From Bacteroidaceae bacterium (lineage in GTDB: Bacteria; Bacteroidota; Bacteroidia; Bacteroidales; Bacteroidaceae), in the NCBI GenBank assembly GCA_017541025.1, contig JAFXZY010000038.1, forward strand, positions 1 through 63,036: a stretch of DNA of 63,036 nucleotides. Reading direction: 5' to 3'. The notes beneath the pieces are model-generated. The model was not told where the DNA came from. It saw nothing but the letters and a program-made list of their open reading frames with translations, and did no database searches. The first letter of the stretch is position 1; each line of letters begins with the position of its first letter. Below, piece after piece: positions 33,205 to 44,952 of this stretch. The position numbers and the translations under genes were made by a program.

Positions 33205-35037
33205 TCAGCGTCCGAACATTTTCTCTATCTGAGTATGTTCCAGGATGGACACAATAACTTTTCCCGTTGGGGTGAGGTTGGGATTCTGACACTGGAAGAG
33301 TTCGGCAAGCAGCGATTCCATCTCCTGATTGCTCAGCACCTGCCCCGTTATGACAGATGCGTTACGAGCCATTACCAAGGCTATACGATGCTGTAACTCA
33401 TTATCCGCGCCTGTCTCTTTTTCCTTAACGGCCTCAACCATTTGGGTAAGCACCAGTACGGGATTGGTTCCTTCCAAATCAGCAGGTACACCATTAACAG
33501 AGAAACTGCCGCCACCAAGCGATTCGATGTCGAATCCAAGCGATTGTAACTCGTCTGTCATATCTTGGAACAGAAAGGCATCCGAGGGAGCCAACTGCAA
33601 TATTTCCGGGAAAAGAAGACCTTGCGAGGAAGCCTTCTGTCCCTCAATCTGCTTCAGGAACTTCTCATACAGGATGCGTACATGAGCCCGATGCTGATCA
33701 ACCATCATCAGTCCTGTCTGTACAGGTGTAAGAATATACTGACCGCGATACTGGAAATGGCTGCTGCTCATTTCCATCTGGTTCTGGACTTCATCTGCGA
33801 AGAGGTTCTCTTTGTTGGCAGGCAAATCCTCGATGTGATAATCTTGGGCAGGCTCCGGTTTCTTGATATTTGCATAAAGCTGTTCCCAATCCACGGGTGT
33901 CTGCTTCTGTCTTTTTCCCTCATCGGAACGGAAGGGATTATAATTGCTGTTGACCTGAACACGTGGGGCATGAACCTCAGTACTGCTATTGAAATCGAAC
34001 GTGGGAATGTCCGGCCGGCCTTCCACATCAAAATCTATAGTTGGAACGGCGTTGAACTTACCCAGCGAGTCCTTGATAGCCGCAACAAGAATCTGCCAGA
34101 TGGCAGAATCGTTCTCGAACTTTATCTCCGTCTTGGTGGGGTGTATATTAACATCTATATTGGATGGGGCTACCTCGAAGTAAAGGAAGTAGGGAATCTG
34201 TTCGCCTTCGGGAATAAGATGGGCAAAAGCCTCCACCACCGCCTTATGGAAATAAGGATGGCGCATGTAGCGACCGTTCACGAAGAAATACTGATTGGTA
34301 TTCTTCTTACGTGAAGCCTCGGGCTTTCCCACAAAACCCGTAATGCGAGCCAAGGTGGTATCAACGTCAACCGACAAAAGCTGTTCGTTCAGCTTCTTCC
34401 CAAACACGTTTACTATACGCTGCCTGAGATTGCTGGCAGGAAGCTTTGTTATTAACGTTCCATTGTGGGAAAGGGAGAAACTGACGGTGGGATTCACCAA
34501 TACAATACGTTCAAACTCCTGAATAATATTGTTGAGTTCCGTCTGGTTGGATTTCAGGAACTTACGTCGGGCCGGTACATTAAAGAAAAGGTTACGGACA
34601 TCGATATTGGCACCAACCGGACAAGAACAGACCTCCTGACCGGTTATACGGGAGCCCTCGATAGTGAGGTCTGTACCCAATTCACTCTCAACAGTTCTGG
34701 TTAGCAGATGTACCTGTGCAACGGCTGCGATGGAAGGTAGGGCTTCGCCCCTGAATCCCATCGTATGCAGAGAGAAGAGATCTTCTGCCCTCTGGATTTT
34801 AGATGTCGCATGACGCTCGAATGCCATACGGGCATCCTGTTCACTCATTCCTTTTCCGTCGTCAATTACCTGAATGGATGTCCTTCCTGCATCCACAACA
34901 AGCACATCTACCGTTGATGCACCTGCATCAACAGCATTCTCCATCAGTTCCTTGATAACAGAAGAAGGGCGTTGAACAACCTCGCCTGCAGCAATCTGAT
35001 TGGCTACCGAATCCGGAAGAAGATGAATGATGTCCAT
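33205..35037 (-). CDS. mutL: DNA mismatch repair protein MutL
   Basis: 610 residues. The N-terminal GHKL ATPase has E-N-A-V-D-A-G-A, D-D-G-K-G-M and G-F-R-G-E-A-L. The C-terminal dimerisation domain carries D-Q-H-R-A-H-V-R-I-L-Y-E where endonuclease-active MutLs have D-Q-H-A-x-x-E-x4-E: the Ala is Arg and the first Glu is Val. This suggests a nicking-deficient or differently organised metal site. It bridges MutS recognition to strand removal. The start lies 4 bases after the small membrane protein gene. Confidence 0.95.
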   Translation of the reverse strand: MDIIHLLPDSVANQIAAGEVVQRPSSVIKELMENAVDAGASTVDVLVVDAGRTSIQVIDDGKGMSEQDARMAFERHATSKIQRAEDLFSLHTMGFRGEALPSIAAVAQVHLLTRTVESELGTDLTIEGSRITGQEVCSCPVGANIDVRNLFFNVPARRKFLKSNQTELNNIIQEFERIVLVNPTVSFSLSHNGTLITKLPASNLRQRIVNVFGKKLNEQLLSVDVDTTLARITGFVGKPEASRKKNTNQYFFVNGRYMRHPYFHKAVVEAFAHLIPEGEQIPYFLYFEVAPSNIDVNIHPTKTEIKFENDSAIWQILVAAIKDSLGKFNAVPTIDFDVEGRPDIPTFDFNSSTEVHAPRVQVNSNYNPFRSDEGKRQKQTPVDWEQLYANIKKPEPAQDYHIEDLPANKENLFADEVQNQMEMSSSHFQYRGQYILTPVQTGLMMVDQHRAHVRILYEKFLKQIEGQKASSQGLLFPEILQLAPSDAFLFQDMTDELQSLGFDIESLGGGSFSVNGVPADLEGTNPVLVLTQMVEAVKEKETGADNELQHRIALVMARNASVITGQVLSNQEMESLLAELFQCQNPNLTPTGKVIVSILEHTQIEKMFGR

Positions 35038-35041
35038 AGCT

Positions 35042-35335
35042 TTATCTGGTACCTGTCATTATAAATCTCCAAATAATCAGCAAGACTACAATAAGGATGG
35101 CAGCCAAAGGCCACCCTATCTTAGCGCCATTCTCCTTATAGCGTTGCGCACGGGGGGTGAAGTTGATGAAGGTACCCTTGAACTTGTCCGTATGGTAAGT
35201 ATTGTCTTCGGGCAAGGCTTCACCATTCTCACGCTTTGCCTGCTCTACCAACTTCTGCAACTTTTCCTTACGCTCGTCGGTATAAATGCTCACTCGTCTG
35301 AACTTGCGAGGCTGTCTGGTGCTGAACATTCCCAT
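35042..35335 (-). CDS. Small single-pass membrane protein, unknown function
   Basis: 97 residues: a basic N-terminus (R-Q-P-R-K-F-R-R-V-S-I-Y-T-D-E-R-K-E-K-L), a Lys/Glu-rich helix, then a C-terminal TM segment (I-G-W-P-L-A-A-I-L-I-V-V-L-L-I-I-W). Not recognised as a named family. It is tightly packed between the OstA-like gene (12 bases) and mutL (4 bases), so it is co-transcribed with both. Confidence 0.8.
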   Translation of the reverse strand: MGMFSTRQPRKFRRVSIYTDERKEKLQKLVEQAKRENGEALPEDNTYHTDKFKGTFINFTPRAQRYKENGAKIGWPLAAILIVVLLIIWRFIMTGTR

Positions 35336-35347
35336 AACCTTATTATA

Positions 35348-37012
35348 TTAGTCTTGTTTGATATCTGATAGTTTCTGTTTGGGTGCTACACGCTGCACAC
35401 TCTTTTTAAGTTCACTTCCTGATTTCTTCCCCCGCCAAATGAATACATCCATTTTGTCAACGGGTCGGACATAATCGAACCAGGCGAAATTAGCAAGATA
35501 CAATTCCTCTGGCGGGATAAGCGGCACAGGATACATAGTGCCCGTAGCAGCAGGCATCCATACATAATTAACCCTTCGGTTCTCGATAAACAGCTTTAAC
35601 AGAGTGGTTTCAGTGTGGTTCATCTCCACCATGACGCTGTCTTCGTTGAAGGGGTAATAGTTGAAATAAACATTTCCCATCGTTGTAGAAAGGTACATCT
35701 CTCCTTCCTTGAAATAGAAGTGCATTTCTTTACCAGCCACCTGATTATAATGGATGCTGTCAATCTTTTCCACAGAGAGTGCCTGACGCAAAACCTGCAC
35801 ACTGTCCAAAGTGCTGTCGTTAAAGAAAGCCCTTATCTCTTCGCCCAGCATCTGTTGTCCTTCCTGCCACAGAATGGGATCGTAATACATCACCAGACAA
35901 GAGTCTTGTGAATTGTAAACCATAGAATCGCAGACAGCCTGCATATCTTCACGGAAAGCCCGCACTTTCCTGTATGCATGCAGAACTCTGTACATGCTGT
36001 CAGTATCAATATTATAGGTGAAAACCTTAAAGGTATCTGCATGGGCAAACAATGTGTCCTTCTGAGAGAAGTCAATCACCAAGGCACTGTCATATGCCTC
36101 GCAATAGCCTATACTGTCTACATAATAACAGTAATTGCCGGTAAGCATATTCTTGTTCTCCTCATCGGTATAGATAAAGTTACCGAAGGCCTCACCAATT
36201 TTTGTCTCTCCGTTCCATACCACGCTGTCACCAACCAGACGCTTTCCCTCGTTTACCAGAATACTTCTGTCAAGCATAAAAGACTCGTCGGTCTGGGTAT
36301 TGTAATAGCCCAGTTCGGAATAGATGTGGCTTTCTCCGTTCTCTATGTTGGAAGGACCAACCACATGCGCAATGGCTGTATTGGTATTATAATATAAGGT
36401 ATCAGAGAGTAAAACTGTCTTGGGAGGTTCGGGAGGTTCGGGATTAACCAGCCTGACATTATAGTTAAAGACGGCCTGATGGGTTGACGGCTGGTATTGT
36501 CCCCAGTCGCTTGTCAACTCATTTCCCTGGTCCAAAAGGCGGCCTCCTTCGAAAAAATATCCAAGATCATATATACGGTCATAATCAAGGCTATCAGTGT
36601 ACAGAATGGTTTTCTGATGCCTCAGAACCACATCATAACGGGCTCGTGCCAGACGATCGATACCATTATAGTATAACACCATGCTGGTTAGGGTTAACGT
36701 ATCGCCCTGTTCCATACGTACGTTTCCGAATGCATCAAAGGAATTAGTGGATTCGTAAAAAAGAGCACTGTCGCAATACATAAGTGTGCCCTCATGATCA
36801 AACTTGACGTTTCCTACCAGAAACTGTGCTGTCTGATGAATGCGATTGTCGTAATACAATCTGTCAGCATGTAACAAATGAACACGACTATCCTTGTTTG
36901 ACGTTTTTGCTTTGTTGTTTCTATCGTTATTCCGAACGGGAGTAACAGCAAACAAGAGACAAACGCCAAATAAGATAAGTGTACATATTACAGACAGACG
37001 ATGATTCATCAC
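35348..37012 (-). CDS. OstA/LptA-like lipopolysaccharide transport protein
   Basis: 554 residues. An N-terminal signal or anchor (V-I-C-T-L-I-L-F-G-V-C-L-L-F-A-V) precedes repeated short beta blocks of the OstA fold: H-A-D-R-L-Y-Y-D, F-L-V-G-N-V-K-F-D-H-E-G-T-L-M-Y-C-D-S-A, A-F-G-N-V-R-M-E-Q-G-D-T. In Gram-negatives such domains form the periplasmic bridge that carries LPS to the outer membrane. The Bacteroidota versions are much longer than E. coli LptA. It overlaps the SurA-like gene by 4 bases. Start 37009 (M-N-H-R-L) is equally possible. Confidence 0.85.
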   Translation of the reverse strand: MMNHRLSVICTLILFGVCLLFAVTPVRNNDRNNKAKTSNKDSRVHLLHADRLYYDNRIHQTAQFLVGNVKFDHEGTLMYCDSALFYESTNSFDAFGNVRMEQGDTLTLTSMVLYYNGIDRLARARYDVVLRHQKTILYTDSLDYDRIYDLGYFFEGGRLLDQGNELTSDWGQYQPSTHQAVFNYNVRLVNPEPPEPPKTVLLSDTLYYNTNTAIAHVVGPSNIENGESHIYSELGYYNTQTDESFMLDRSILVNEGKRLVGDSVVWNGETKIGEAFGNFIYTDEENKNMLTGNYCYYVDSIGYCEAYDSALVIDFSQKDTLFAHADTFKVFTYNIDTDSMYRVLHAYRKVRAFREDMQAVCDSMVYNSQDSCLVMYYDPILWQEGQQMLGEEIRAFFNDSTLDSVQVLRQALSVEKIDSIHYNQVAGKEMHFYFKEGEMYLSTTMGNVYFNYYPFNEDSVMVEMNHTETTLLKLFIENRRVNYVWMPAATGTMYPVPLIPPEELYLANFAWFDYVRPVDKMDVFIWRGKKSGSELKKSVQRVAPKQKLSDIKQD

Positions 37013-38394
37013 TTAATCCAGCCGGGGTATTGGAACTCACAGTCACGCCATTCAGGGTTAATCCTGATGTACGTTGTGCGTTGTTTTTCCTTTATCCAAT
37101 CAAGAATAACCTTTTGTTTCTTCTCTGATTCAACCGCAGCTTTCAAGGTCTGAAAATCCTCAGCCATATTTGCCCTGTGCGAATTGATGCGATTCTTCAG
37201 TTTGGCAATAGCACAAACCGTTTTACCCTTACTGTTTACCATTGTGAAGGGCTTAGAAATCTCGCCTACTTCCATAGTACTTATCACACGGGCCAATTCG
37301 GGAGAAAGGGAAGAAAGCTCTCCCATCTCAAATCTTGTGGTAGTTTCACGTTCACCCGTCAATTCATTCGCTCTGGTGTTAGACAGAATGCCATGATTGT
37401 TACGTGTATCCTTATCATCGGAGACAACACTTACAGCTTCATCAAACGTAACTATCTCTCTCCGAATGTGGCTTGCGATGGAATCCAGATGAGCCATTGC
37501 CGTATCTATGTCTTCCTGCTGAATTTCAGGACGTTTGAGGATATGACGGCATTTAATCTTGTCGCCACGCTTGTCAATCAGCTGGATAATGTGAAAACCG
37601 AACTCGCTCTGTGCAATCTTGCTAACTTTAGTAGGGTCTGTCAGACTAAATGCAACGTTAGCAAATCCAGGATCCAATTCACCACGTCCCATGTAAGGCA
37701 TTTCGCCTCCCTGACGGGCAGATGCCGTGTCATCGGAATACAAACGTGCCAGAGTTGAGAAAGACGTAGTTCCGGAATTAATACGCTCAGTATATTCACG
37801 CAGCGTACTCTTTACACGCTCTAACTCTTCGGGGTGAACACGCGGTTGCTGCACCAGAATCTGAACCTCCACCTGAGTAGGAATCAAGGGCAAACTATCT
37901 TCAGACAAATCCTTGTAATAGCGACGAACCTCTGCGGGAGTAGCCTTAACATCTTCTGTCAGCTTCTCTCGCATCCTGCGCATGATTAATTCGTTCTTGA
38001 ATTGGTCGAAAAACTCCTCACGAATCTGAGTCATTGTCATTTGCATGTATTCTTCCAGTTTCTCCTTAGAGCCGGCCAGCAATATCTTCTCGTTAATTTC
38101 CTGCTCTACGTACGAATTAACATCAGCATCTGCCACTTCAACGCTATCTATAACCGCCTGATGAATAAATAGCTTCTGAATGGCCAACTGCTCAGGAATC
38201 ACACAATAAGGATTACCTGAAAGGGAGCTTCCAAACTGTAATCGGTTTTTCTCTATTTCCGATTTCAGAATAGCATCGTCGCCGACCACCCATACCACTT
38301 CGTCTATCACATTGTTCAGCGTATTCTGACCAAATGACAGAACGCTATAGATAGACAAGCATATCAGGTATATATATCTGCCGTAAACCTTCAT
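37009..38394 (-). CDS. SurA-like periplasmic peptidyl-prolyl isomerase
   Basis: 461 residues. Signal peptide (L-I-C-L-S-I-Y-S-V-L-S-F-G-Q); a SurA N-domain with V-V-W-V-V-G-D-D-A-I-L-K-S-E-I; parvulin domain 1 around 170-285 (Q-V-E-V-Q-I-L-V...G-G-E-M-P-Y-M-G...F-G-F-H-I-I-Q-L) and a more worn second one after K-C-R-H-I-L-K. It is a chaperone/isomerase for outer-membrane proteins. It is followed 8 bases after the sister isomerase gene and overlaps OstA, a typical outer-membrane biogenesis operon. Confidence 0.9.
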   Translation of the reverse strand: MKVYGRYIYLICLSIYSVLSFGQNTLNNVIDEVVWVVGDDAILKSEIEKNRLQFGSSLSGNPYCVIPEQLAIQKLFIHQAVIDSVEVADADVNSYVEQEINEKILLAGSKEKLEEYMQMTMTQIREEFFDQFKNELIMRRMREKLTEDVKATPAEVRRYYKDLSEDSLPLIPTQVEVQILVQQPRVHPEELERVKSTLREYTERINSGTTSFSTLARLYSDDTASARQGGEMPYMGRGELDPGFANVAFSLTDPTKVSKIAQSEFGFHIIQLIDKRGDKIKCRHILKRPEIQQEDIDTAMAHLDSIASHIRREIVTFDEAVSVVSDDKDTRNNHGILSNTRANELTGERETTTRFEMGELSSLSPELARVISTMEVGEISKPFTMVNSKGKTVCAIAKLKNRINSHRANMAEDFQTLKAAVESEKKQKVILDWIKEKQRTTYIRINPEWRDCEFQYPGWIK

Positions 38395-38402
38395 ATAAAA
38401 GA

Positions 38403-39827
38403 TTAATGATTATTAACTGTTTTCAGGACGTCCTCATGAATCTCAAAAGGATAACGCTTACGTAAGGCTGCCACATACTCGTCCTCACGCATACGCTGGT
38501 AGTCTGTAACCACCTGATTACTGATATCCGTCCATTTTTCCGGGCCCTTCTTCAATACTTTTCCTGCAACGGCTGCATAAGGGAAGTCTTTCAGCGGATT
38601 CAATTTGGCACTCTTGTCTTTCAAGGCCAGCACATCAACATTGGCATTATCTCCCTTCTGGAAAAGACGGCGTTCCATACGGACCATTACGCTATCCTTA
38701 TTGAATTGTTCGCGAATCGTAGCTGTCCACTTCTCCTCGGGAACACCTTTCAGACATTTCTTGACAGCCTTGACATCAGCCTCATTCTTGCAATAATATA
38801 CCAAGCCGCGGAAATGAGGTTCCTTCCAGGCATATTTCTTCTTGTTTGCCTTGAAATAAGAAGCTATGCCCGTAGTATCCTTGCTGGCTGGTTCCCACAC
38901 ATTTCTGCTGCACTCCTCAAAGAGCAACAAACCGTCATGATACTCCTGAACCAGATATTTCAACTCATTGTCCTGAGCACAGAGACGCTCTGTTTCTTCA
39001 TCAAGAATTTCCTCTACGGTCTTCTGTGGCGAGGACTGCTGAGCCATAGAATCCAACACCTGCGCAGCAAGTTGGTTCTCCAATCCCTGACTTTCCAGGT
39101 AACGACGGATGTTTTCCTTCAGCTCATCGTAACTCTCCAAAGGCTTCTTATCCATCAGTTTAATAATATGGTAACCTACGGTAGAAAGGAAAGGCTCTGA
39201 AACCTGTCCTACTTCCAGACTGTAAGCAACATCCTCGAACTCCTTCAGCGTCTGGTTAGGACCAATCCATGGGAGCAGACCGCCACGGGCAGCTGAACCT
39301 GGGTCCTGAGACACTTTCTTGGCTAACTCTGCAAAGTCAGCTCCATTCTTCAGTTCCTGAGCAACAGAATCTATACGAGCCTTAGCTGCAGCCTGAGCAT
39401 CCTCTGTTGCAGCCTGCGGAACACGTAAAAAGATATGTGAAGGTTGCAGAAGTTCCTTTCCCTGCAAACTGGCCAACATCTGATCATAATACTTCTTGCA
39501 CTCTTCTTCCATAGCATTCTGGGGAATCAGCAAGGGACGGATTTGCTGGTCGCGATATTGGCGGAACTCCTTCTGATAACTTGAAAGCGTATCAAGATGA
39601 TTATCCAAGGCTGCCTGAACCTTCAGCTTGTAATTGACAAAAAGTTGCGCGTATTCCTCAACGTTCTTTTTATCTAATACACCTTCAGAATTATTTTTAT
39701 TGTAATTGTATTCGAACTCACTTCTGGTAACCGGCTGGCCGTTTACATGCATTACTATAGGATCATCCTGAGCATGAGCCAAAGATATACACAAAAAACT
39801 GAAAAGCAGGAATGTTTTACGCTTCAT
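38403..39827 (-). CDS. Second periplasmic parvulin-type peptidyl-prolyl isomerase
   Basis: 474 residues. Signal peptide (F-L-L-F-S-F-L-C-I-S-L-A-H-A-Q). Early segment V-N-G-Q-P-V-T-R-S-E-F-E-Y-N-Y-N as in Bacteroidota PpiC/SurA proteins. Parvulin domain about 125-230 (P-S-H-I-F-L-R-V...A-R-G-G-L-L-P-W-I-G...V-G-Y-H-I-I-K-L-M-D). C-terminal half without a clear second parvulin motif. It folds outer-membrane proteins together with the neighbouring SurA-like protein. Confidence 0.9.
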   Translation of the reverse strand: MKRKTFLLFSFLCISLAHAQDDPIVMHVNGQPVTRSEFEYNYNKNNSEGVLDKKNVEEYAQLFVNYKLKVQAALDNHLDTLSSYQKEFRQYRDQQIRPLLIPQNAMEEECKKYYDQMLASLQGKELLQPSHIFLRVPQAATEDAQAAAKARIDSVAQELKNGADFAELAKKVSQDPGSAARGGLLPWIGPNQTLKEFEDVAYSLEVGQVSEPFLSTVGYHIIKLMDKKPLESYDELKENIRRYLESQGLENQLAAQVLDSMAQQSSPQKTVEEILDEETERLCAQDNELKYLVQEYHDGLLLFEECSRNVWEPASKDTTGIASYFKANKKKYAWKEPHFRGLVYYCKNEADVKAVKKCLKGVPEEKWTATIREQFNKDSVMVRMERRLFQKGDNANVDVLALKDKSAKLNPLKDFPYAAVAGKVLKKGPEKWTDISNQVVTDYQRMREDEYVAALRKRYPFEIHEDVLKTVNNH

Positions 39828-39856
39828 CTCAATTATGAATTGTGAATTATGAATTA

Positions 39857-41338
<1,482 letters not shown>

Positions 41339-41411
41339 TCATATAGAATTTATTGCGTGCAAAAGTACAAAAAAAAACTGATTATTCCGACACAAAAAAT
41401 GCCAAATTTTC

Positions 41412-43583
41412 TTAATTAGCCATTTCCGAGAGGAACTTGATGCGAACAAGTCGGATTTCGGTCTCTGTATAGTCTTCTCCCAAAGCATCCAGAGCTTCAT
41501 CCAAATCATCCGATTCAGACTCTTCCATAAAGTAGTCATAGATGTCCTGCATATCGTCTTCGTCCATTACATCATCAATATAATAGTCGATATTCAGCTT
41601 TGTTCCACTATACACAATGGTTTCTATTTCATCCAGCAACTCTTCAAGGGTAAGCCCCTTTGATTTGGCAATATCCTCAAAAGCCAATTTCCTGTCTATG
41701 CCTTCAATGATACTTACCTTGTTCTTGCTTTTGTTTGCCAGCGTTCTGACACGCAAATCCTCCAGACGTTCTATCTCGTTTTCCTCGCAATACTTTGCTA
41801 TCAGTTCACAGAACTCCTTACCATAACGGGCAGCTTTTCCGTCGCCAACACCTCTTATGTTCTTCAGTTCCTCTAACGAGATTGGGTATGTAGTAGCCAT
41901 ATCTTCCAACGAAGGGTCTTGGAAGATTACGTATGGAGGTACGCCCTTCTTCTCAGCGATACTCTTACGCAAGGATTTCAGCAGAGAGAAAAGTGTTTCG
42001 TCCAAGACAGCGGACTCACCTATCATGGGTTCCTCGTATTCGTCGAACTCGTTATCCTTGGATATCCAGAACTCAACGGGTTTGCGCATAAAGCGCCTTC
42101 CTTCTTCTGTAATCTTCAGCAGACCGTAGTTCTCTACCTCTTTCTCTATGTAACCCGAAATCATCCCCTGACGTATGACTGCACTCCAGAAACTTGCTTC
42201 ATGTTCATCTCCACAGCCGAAGCAATCCAGATCTTCATGCCTATGTGATACCACTTCCTCTGTTTCCCTGCCAATCAGAACATCTATAACATGGTTCACC
42301 TTGAAGTTCTCCTTTATGGCCTCTATAACCTGCAGTGCCAGAACAAGATCCTTTGAAGCTTCTTGCTTTTCCTTGGGGAATCTGCAGTTGTCACAGTTTC
42401 CGCAGTTATCAGGTTCATATTCTTCTCCGAAGTAGTGAAGCAGGAATTTTCTTCTACAAATAGTTGTCTCAGCATAGGCAGAAGTCTCCTGCAATAGCTG
42501 CCGGCCAATATCCTGTTCTGCAACGGGCTTGCCCTCCATAAACTTCTCCAACTTTCGCAAGTCCTTGGGGGAATAGAATGTCAGGCAATAGCCTTCTCCT
42601 CCGTCACGCCCTGCACGTCCTGTTTCCTGATAATAGCCTTCCAGGCTCTTGGGAATATCATAGTGAATCACAAAACGAACGTCTGGCTTGTCAATTCCCA
42701 TACCAAAAGCAATGGTTGCTACAATAACATCCAGGCGTTCCATCAGGAAATCATCCTGTGTTTCGCTTCTTACAGAGGAGTCCATGCCTGCATGATAGGC
42801 ACGGGCATTTATCTGGTTGGCACGCAAGACCTCTGCCAGTTCCTCCACTTTCTTACGGCTTAAGCAGTAAATAATACCGCTTTTGCCTTTATGTTGCATA
42901 ATGAAACGGATGATATCCTTGTCCACATCCTTCGTCTTCGGTCTTACTTCGTAATATAAATTGGGACGGTTGAATGAACTCTTGAACTCTGTAGCATCCA
43001 ACATTCCCAGGTTCTTCTTGATATCGCCGCGAACCTTGTCGGTTGCCGTTGCTGTCAGCGCTATGATTGGAGCATTACCTATCTGATTTACAATAGGACG
43101 GATTCGCCTGTATTCCGGACGGAAATCATGTCCCCATTCCGATATACAATGAGCTTCATCCACGGCATAGAACGATATCTTAACACTTGTCAGGAAACTC
43201 ACATTATCTTCTTTTGTAAGTGATTCCGGAGCTACATACAGCAACTTGGTACGACCCGCCTTAACATCGCGCTTGACAATGTCTATCTGAGTCTTTGTCA
43301 GTGATGAATTCAGGAAATGTGCTATACCGTCATCCTCACTTACCTGACGGATAGCATCCACCTGGTTTTTCATCAAAGCGATAAGGGGAGAAATTACGAT
43401 TGCCGTTCCTTCCATCAGCAAAGCCGGCAACTGATAGCAAAGAGACTTACCTCCTCCAGTAGGCATCAACACAAAAGTATCATGCCCTGCAAGAACGTTA
43501 CAGATAATAGCTTCCTGGTCTCCCTTGAAACAGTCAAAACCAAAGTAATGTTTCAGTTGTTCTATCAGATTATAGTTCTCCAT
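41412..43583 (-). CDS. recQ: ATP-dependent DNA helicase RecQ
   Basis: 723 residues. Superfamily 2 helicase motifs: I with T-G-G-G-K-S-L-C-Y-Q-L-P-A-L, II D-E-A-H-C-I-S-E-W-G-H-D-F-R, VI Q-E-T-G-R-A-G-R-D-G. Then the zinc cysteines C-R-R-K...C-G-N-C-D-N-C, a winged helix, an HRDC domain near 540-620, and an acidic C-terminal extension (D-D-V-M-D-E-D-D-M-Q-D-I...). It unwinds recombination and fork intermediates. A promoter -7 box TATCTTTG lies at 43607-43614. Confidence 0.95.
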   Translation of the reverse strand: MENYNLIEQLKHYFGFDCFKGDQEAIICNVLAGHDTFVLMPTGGGKSLCYQLPALLMEGTAIVISPLIALMKNQVDAIRQVSEDDGIAHFLNSSLTKTQIDIVKRDVKAGRTKLLYVAPESLTKEDNVSFLTSVKISFYAVDEAHCISEWGHDFRPEYRRIRPIVNQIGNAPIIALTATATDKVRGDIKKNLGMLDATEFKSSFNRPNLYYEVRPKTKDVDKDIIRFIMQHKGKSGIIYCLSRKKVEELAEVLRANQINARAYHAGMDSSVRSETQDDFLMERLDVIVATIAFGMGIDKPDVRFVIHYDIPKSLEGYYQETGRAGRDGGEGYCLTFYSPKDLRKLEKFMEGKPVAEQDIGRQLLQETSAYAETTICRRKFLLHYFGEEYEPDNCGNCDNCRFPKEKQEASKDLVLALQVIEAIKENFKVNHVIDVLIGRETEEVVSHRHEDLDCFGCGDEHEASFWSAVIRQGMISGYIEKEVENYGLLKITEEGRRFMRKPVEFWISKDNEFDEYEEPMIGESAVLDETLFSLLKSLRKSIAEKKGVPPYVIFQDPSLEDMATTYPISLEELKNIRGVGDGKAARYGKEFCELIAKYCEENEIERLEDLRVRTLANKSKNKVSIIEGIDRKLAFEDIAKSKGLTLEELLDEIETIVYSGTKLNIDYYIDDVMDEDDMQDIYDYFMEESESDDLDEALDALGEDYTETEIRLVRIKFLSEMAN

Positions 43584-43673
43584 ACATTCATTCCTGAAAT
43601 TCCTTACAAAGATATAATGTTTTTTCTATACGACACAAGTTTTTGGGCAATTATTTTTATGTTCGCTGCAAAA

Positions 43674-43706
43674 AAAATGGAAGGAACTTTGCTTTCCCTC
43701 CATTTT
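43674..43706 (-). terminator. Intrinsic terminator of the tig-clpP-clpX operon
   Basis: Minus-strand stem AAAATGGAGGGAA / TTCCTTCCATTTT (one G-U pair) with a T-rich tail, about 17 bases past the clpX stop. Confidence 0.85.
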
Positions 43707-43723
43707 TCCTGTTATTCTTTATC

Positions 43724-44950
43724 TTATGCTATAAGACGATGCGATTTTTCAATCTGCTTGCGAGCATATTCTTCTGTTACGACAAACTTTTTCACCCTTC
43801 CGGAAGGAGCATCATACTGAGCATCTATCATAACAGCCTCCATGATGCTGCGCAGACCTCTGGCACCCAGTTTGTATTCCACAGCCTTATCAACCATATA
43901 TTCCAAAGCCTCTGGTTCGAATGTCAGTTTAATGCCGTCCATCTCGAAAAGCTTTATTTGCTGTTTAACCAGGGAATTCTTAGGCTCGGTGAGAATGTTA
44001 CGCAGAGCTGTCCTGTCAAGTGGATTCAAATAGGTAAGCACAGGAAGGCGGCCAATTATCTCGGGAATCAAACCAAAACTCTTCAAATCCTGCGGTACAA
44101 TGTACTTCATCAGATTCTTGGAATCTATCTTCTGCTTATTCTGTACGCTATTGTAACCCACTACATGTGTATTCAGACGTTGGGCAATCTTTTTCTCGAT
44201 ACCGTCAAAGGCACCGCCGCAGATGAACAGGATGTTTCTGGTGTCCACCTCTATGTAATCCTGATCTGGATGCTTTCTGCCACCCTTGGGGGGAACATTC
44301 ACCTTGGCACCTTCCAGCAATTTCAGCAAGCCCTGCTGTACACCTTCACCGCTCACATCACGCGTGATACTTGGGTTATCTGACTTACGGGCAATCTTGT
44401 CTATCTCATCTATAAATACAATGCCGCGCTCTGCAGCCCTCACATCGTAATCAGCTACCTGAAGCAGTCGGCTCAGGATGCTTTCCACATCCTCGCCTAC
44501 ATATCCGGCCTCGGTAAATACCGTAGCATCAACAATGGTAAAGGGAACCTTAAGAAGATTAGCGATGGTTCTTGCCAGCAGAGTCTTTCCCGTACCGGTC
44601 GAACCCACCATAATAACATTGCTCTTCTCAATCTCTACACCATCATCTTCCTTTTTCTGTCCCAATCTCTTATAATGGTTGTAAACAGAAACGGACAGAT
44701 AACGCTTGGCATCCTCCTGCCCTATCACATACTGGTCAAGATATTCTTTAATCTGCTTGGGCTTGGGAACATCATTCAGGCCGAAATCGTTAGAAGAACG
44801 GGAAGCTTTCACACCCATATTCTCCTGCACAATATTATATGCCTGCATGGCACAATCGCTACATATATAGCCATTGATTCCCGACAGCAACAAGGGCACT
44901 TCGCTTTCTGAACGCCCACAGAACGAGCACTTATCTTGTTTATGTGCCAT
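43724..44950 (-). CDS. clpX: ATP-dependent Clp protease ATP-binding subunit ClpX
   Basis: 408 residues. N-terminal C4 zinc domain (C-S-F-C-G-R-S, C-S-D-C-A-M-Q); Walker A G-S-T-G-T-G-K-T, Walker [14 protein letters not shown], sensor and pore features, I-G-R-L-P-V. It unfolds tagged proteins and feeds them to ClpP. It lies 2 bases after clpP and ends the operon before a strong terminator. Confidence 0.97.
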   Translation of the reverse strand: MAHKQDKCSFCGRSESEVPLLLSGINGYICSDCAMQAYNIVQENMGVKASRSSNDFGLNDVPKPKQIKEYLDQYVIGQEDAKRYLSVSVYNHYKRLGQKKEDDGVEIEKSNVIMVGSTGTGKTLLARTIANLLKVPFTIVDATVFTEAGYVGEDVESILSRLLQVADYDVRAAERGIVFIDEIDKIARKSDNPSITRDVSGEGVQQGLLKLLEGAKVNVPPKGGRKHPDQDYIEVDTRNILFICGGAFDGIEKKIAQRLNTHVVGYNSVQNKQKIDSKNLMKYIVPQDLKSFGLIPEIIGRLPVLTYLNPLDRTALRNILTEPKNSLVKQQIKLFEMDGIKLTFEPEALEYMVDKAVEYKLGARGLRSIMEAVMIDAQYDAPSGRVKKFVVTEEYARKQIEKSHRLIA

Positions 44951-44952
44951 AT

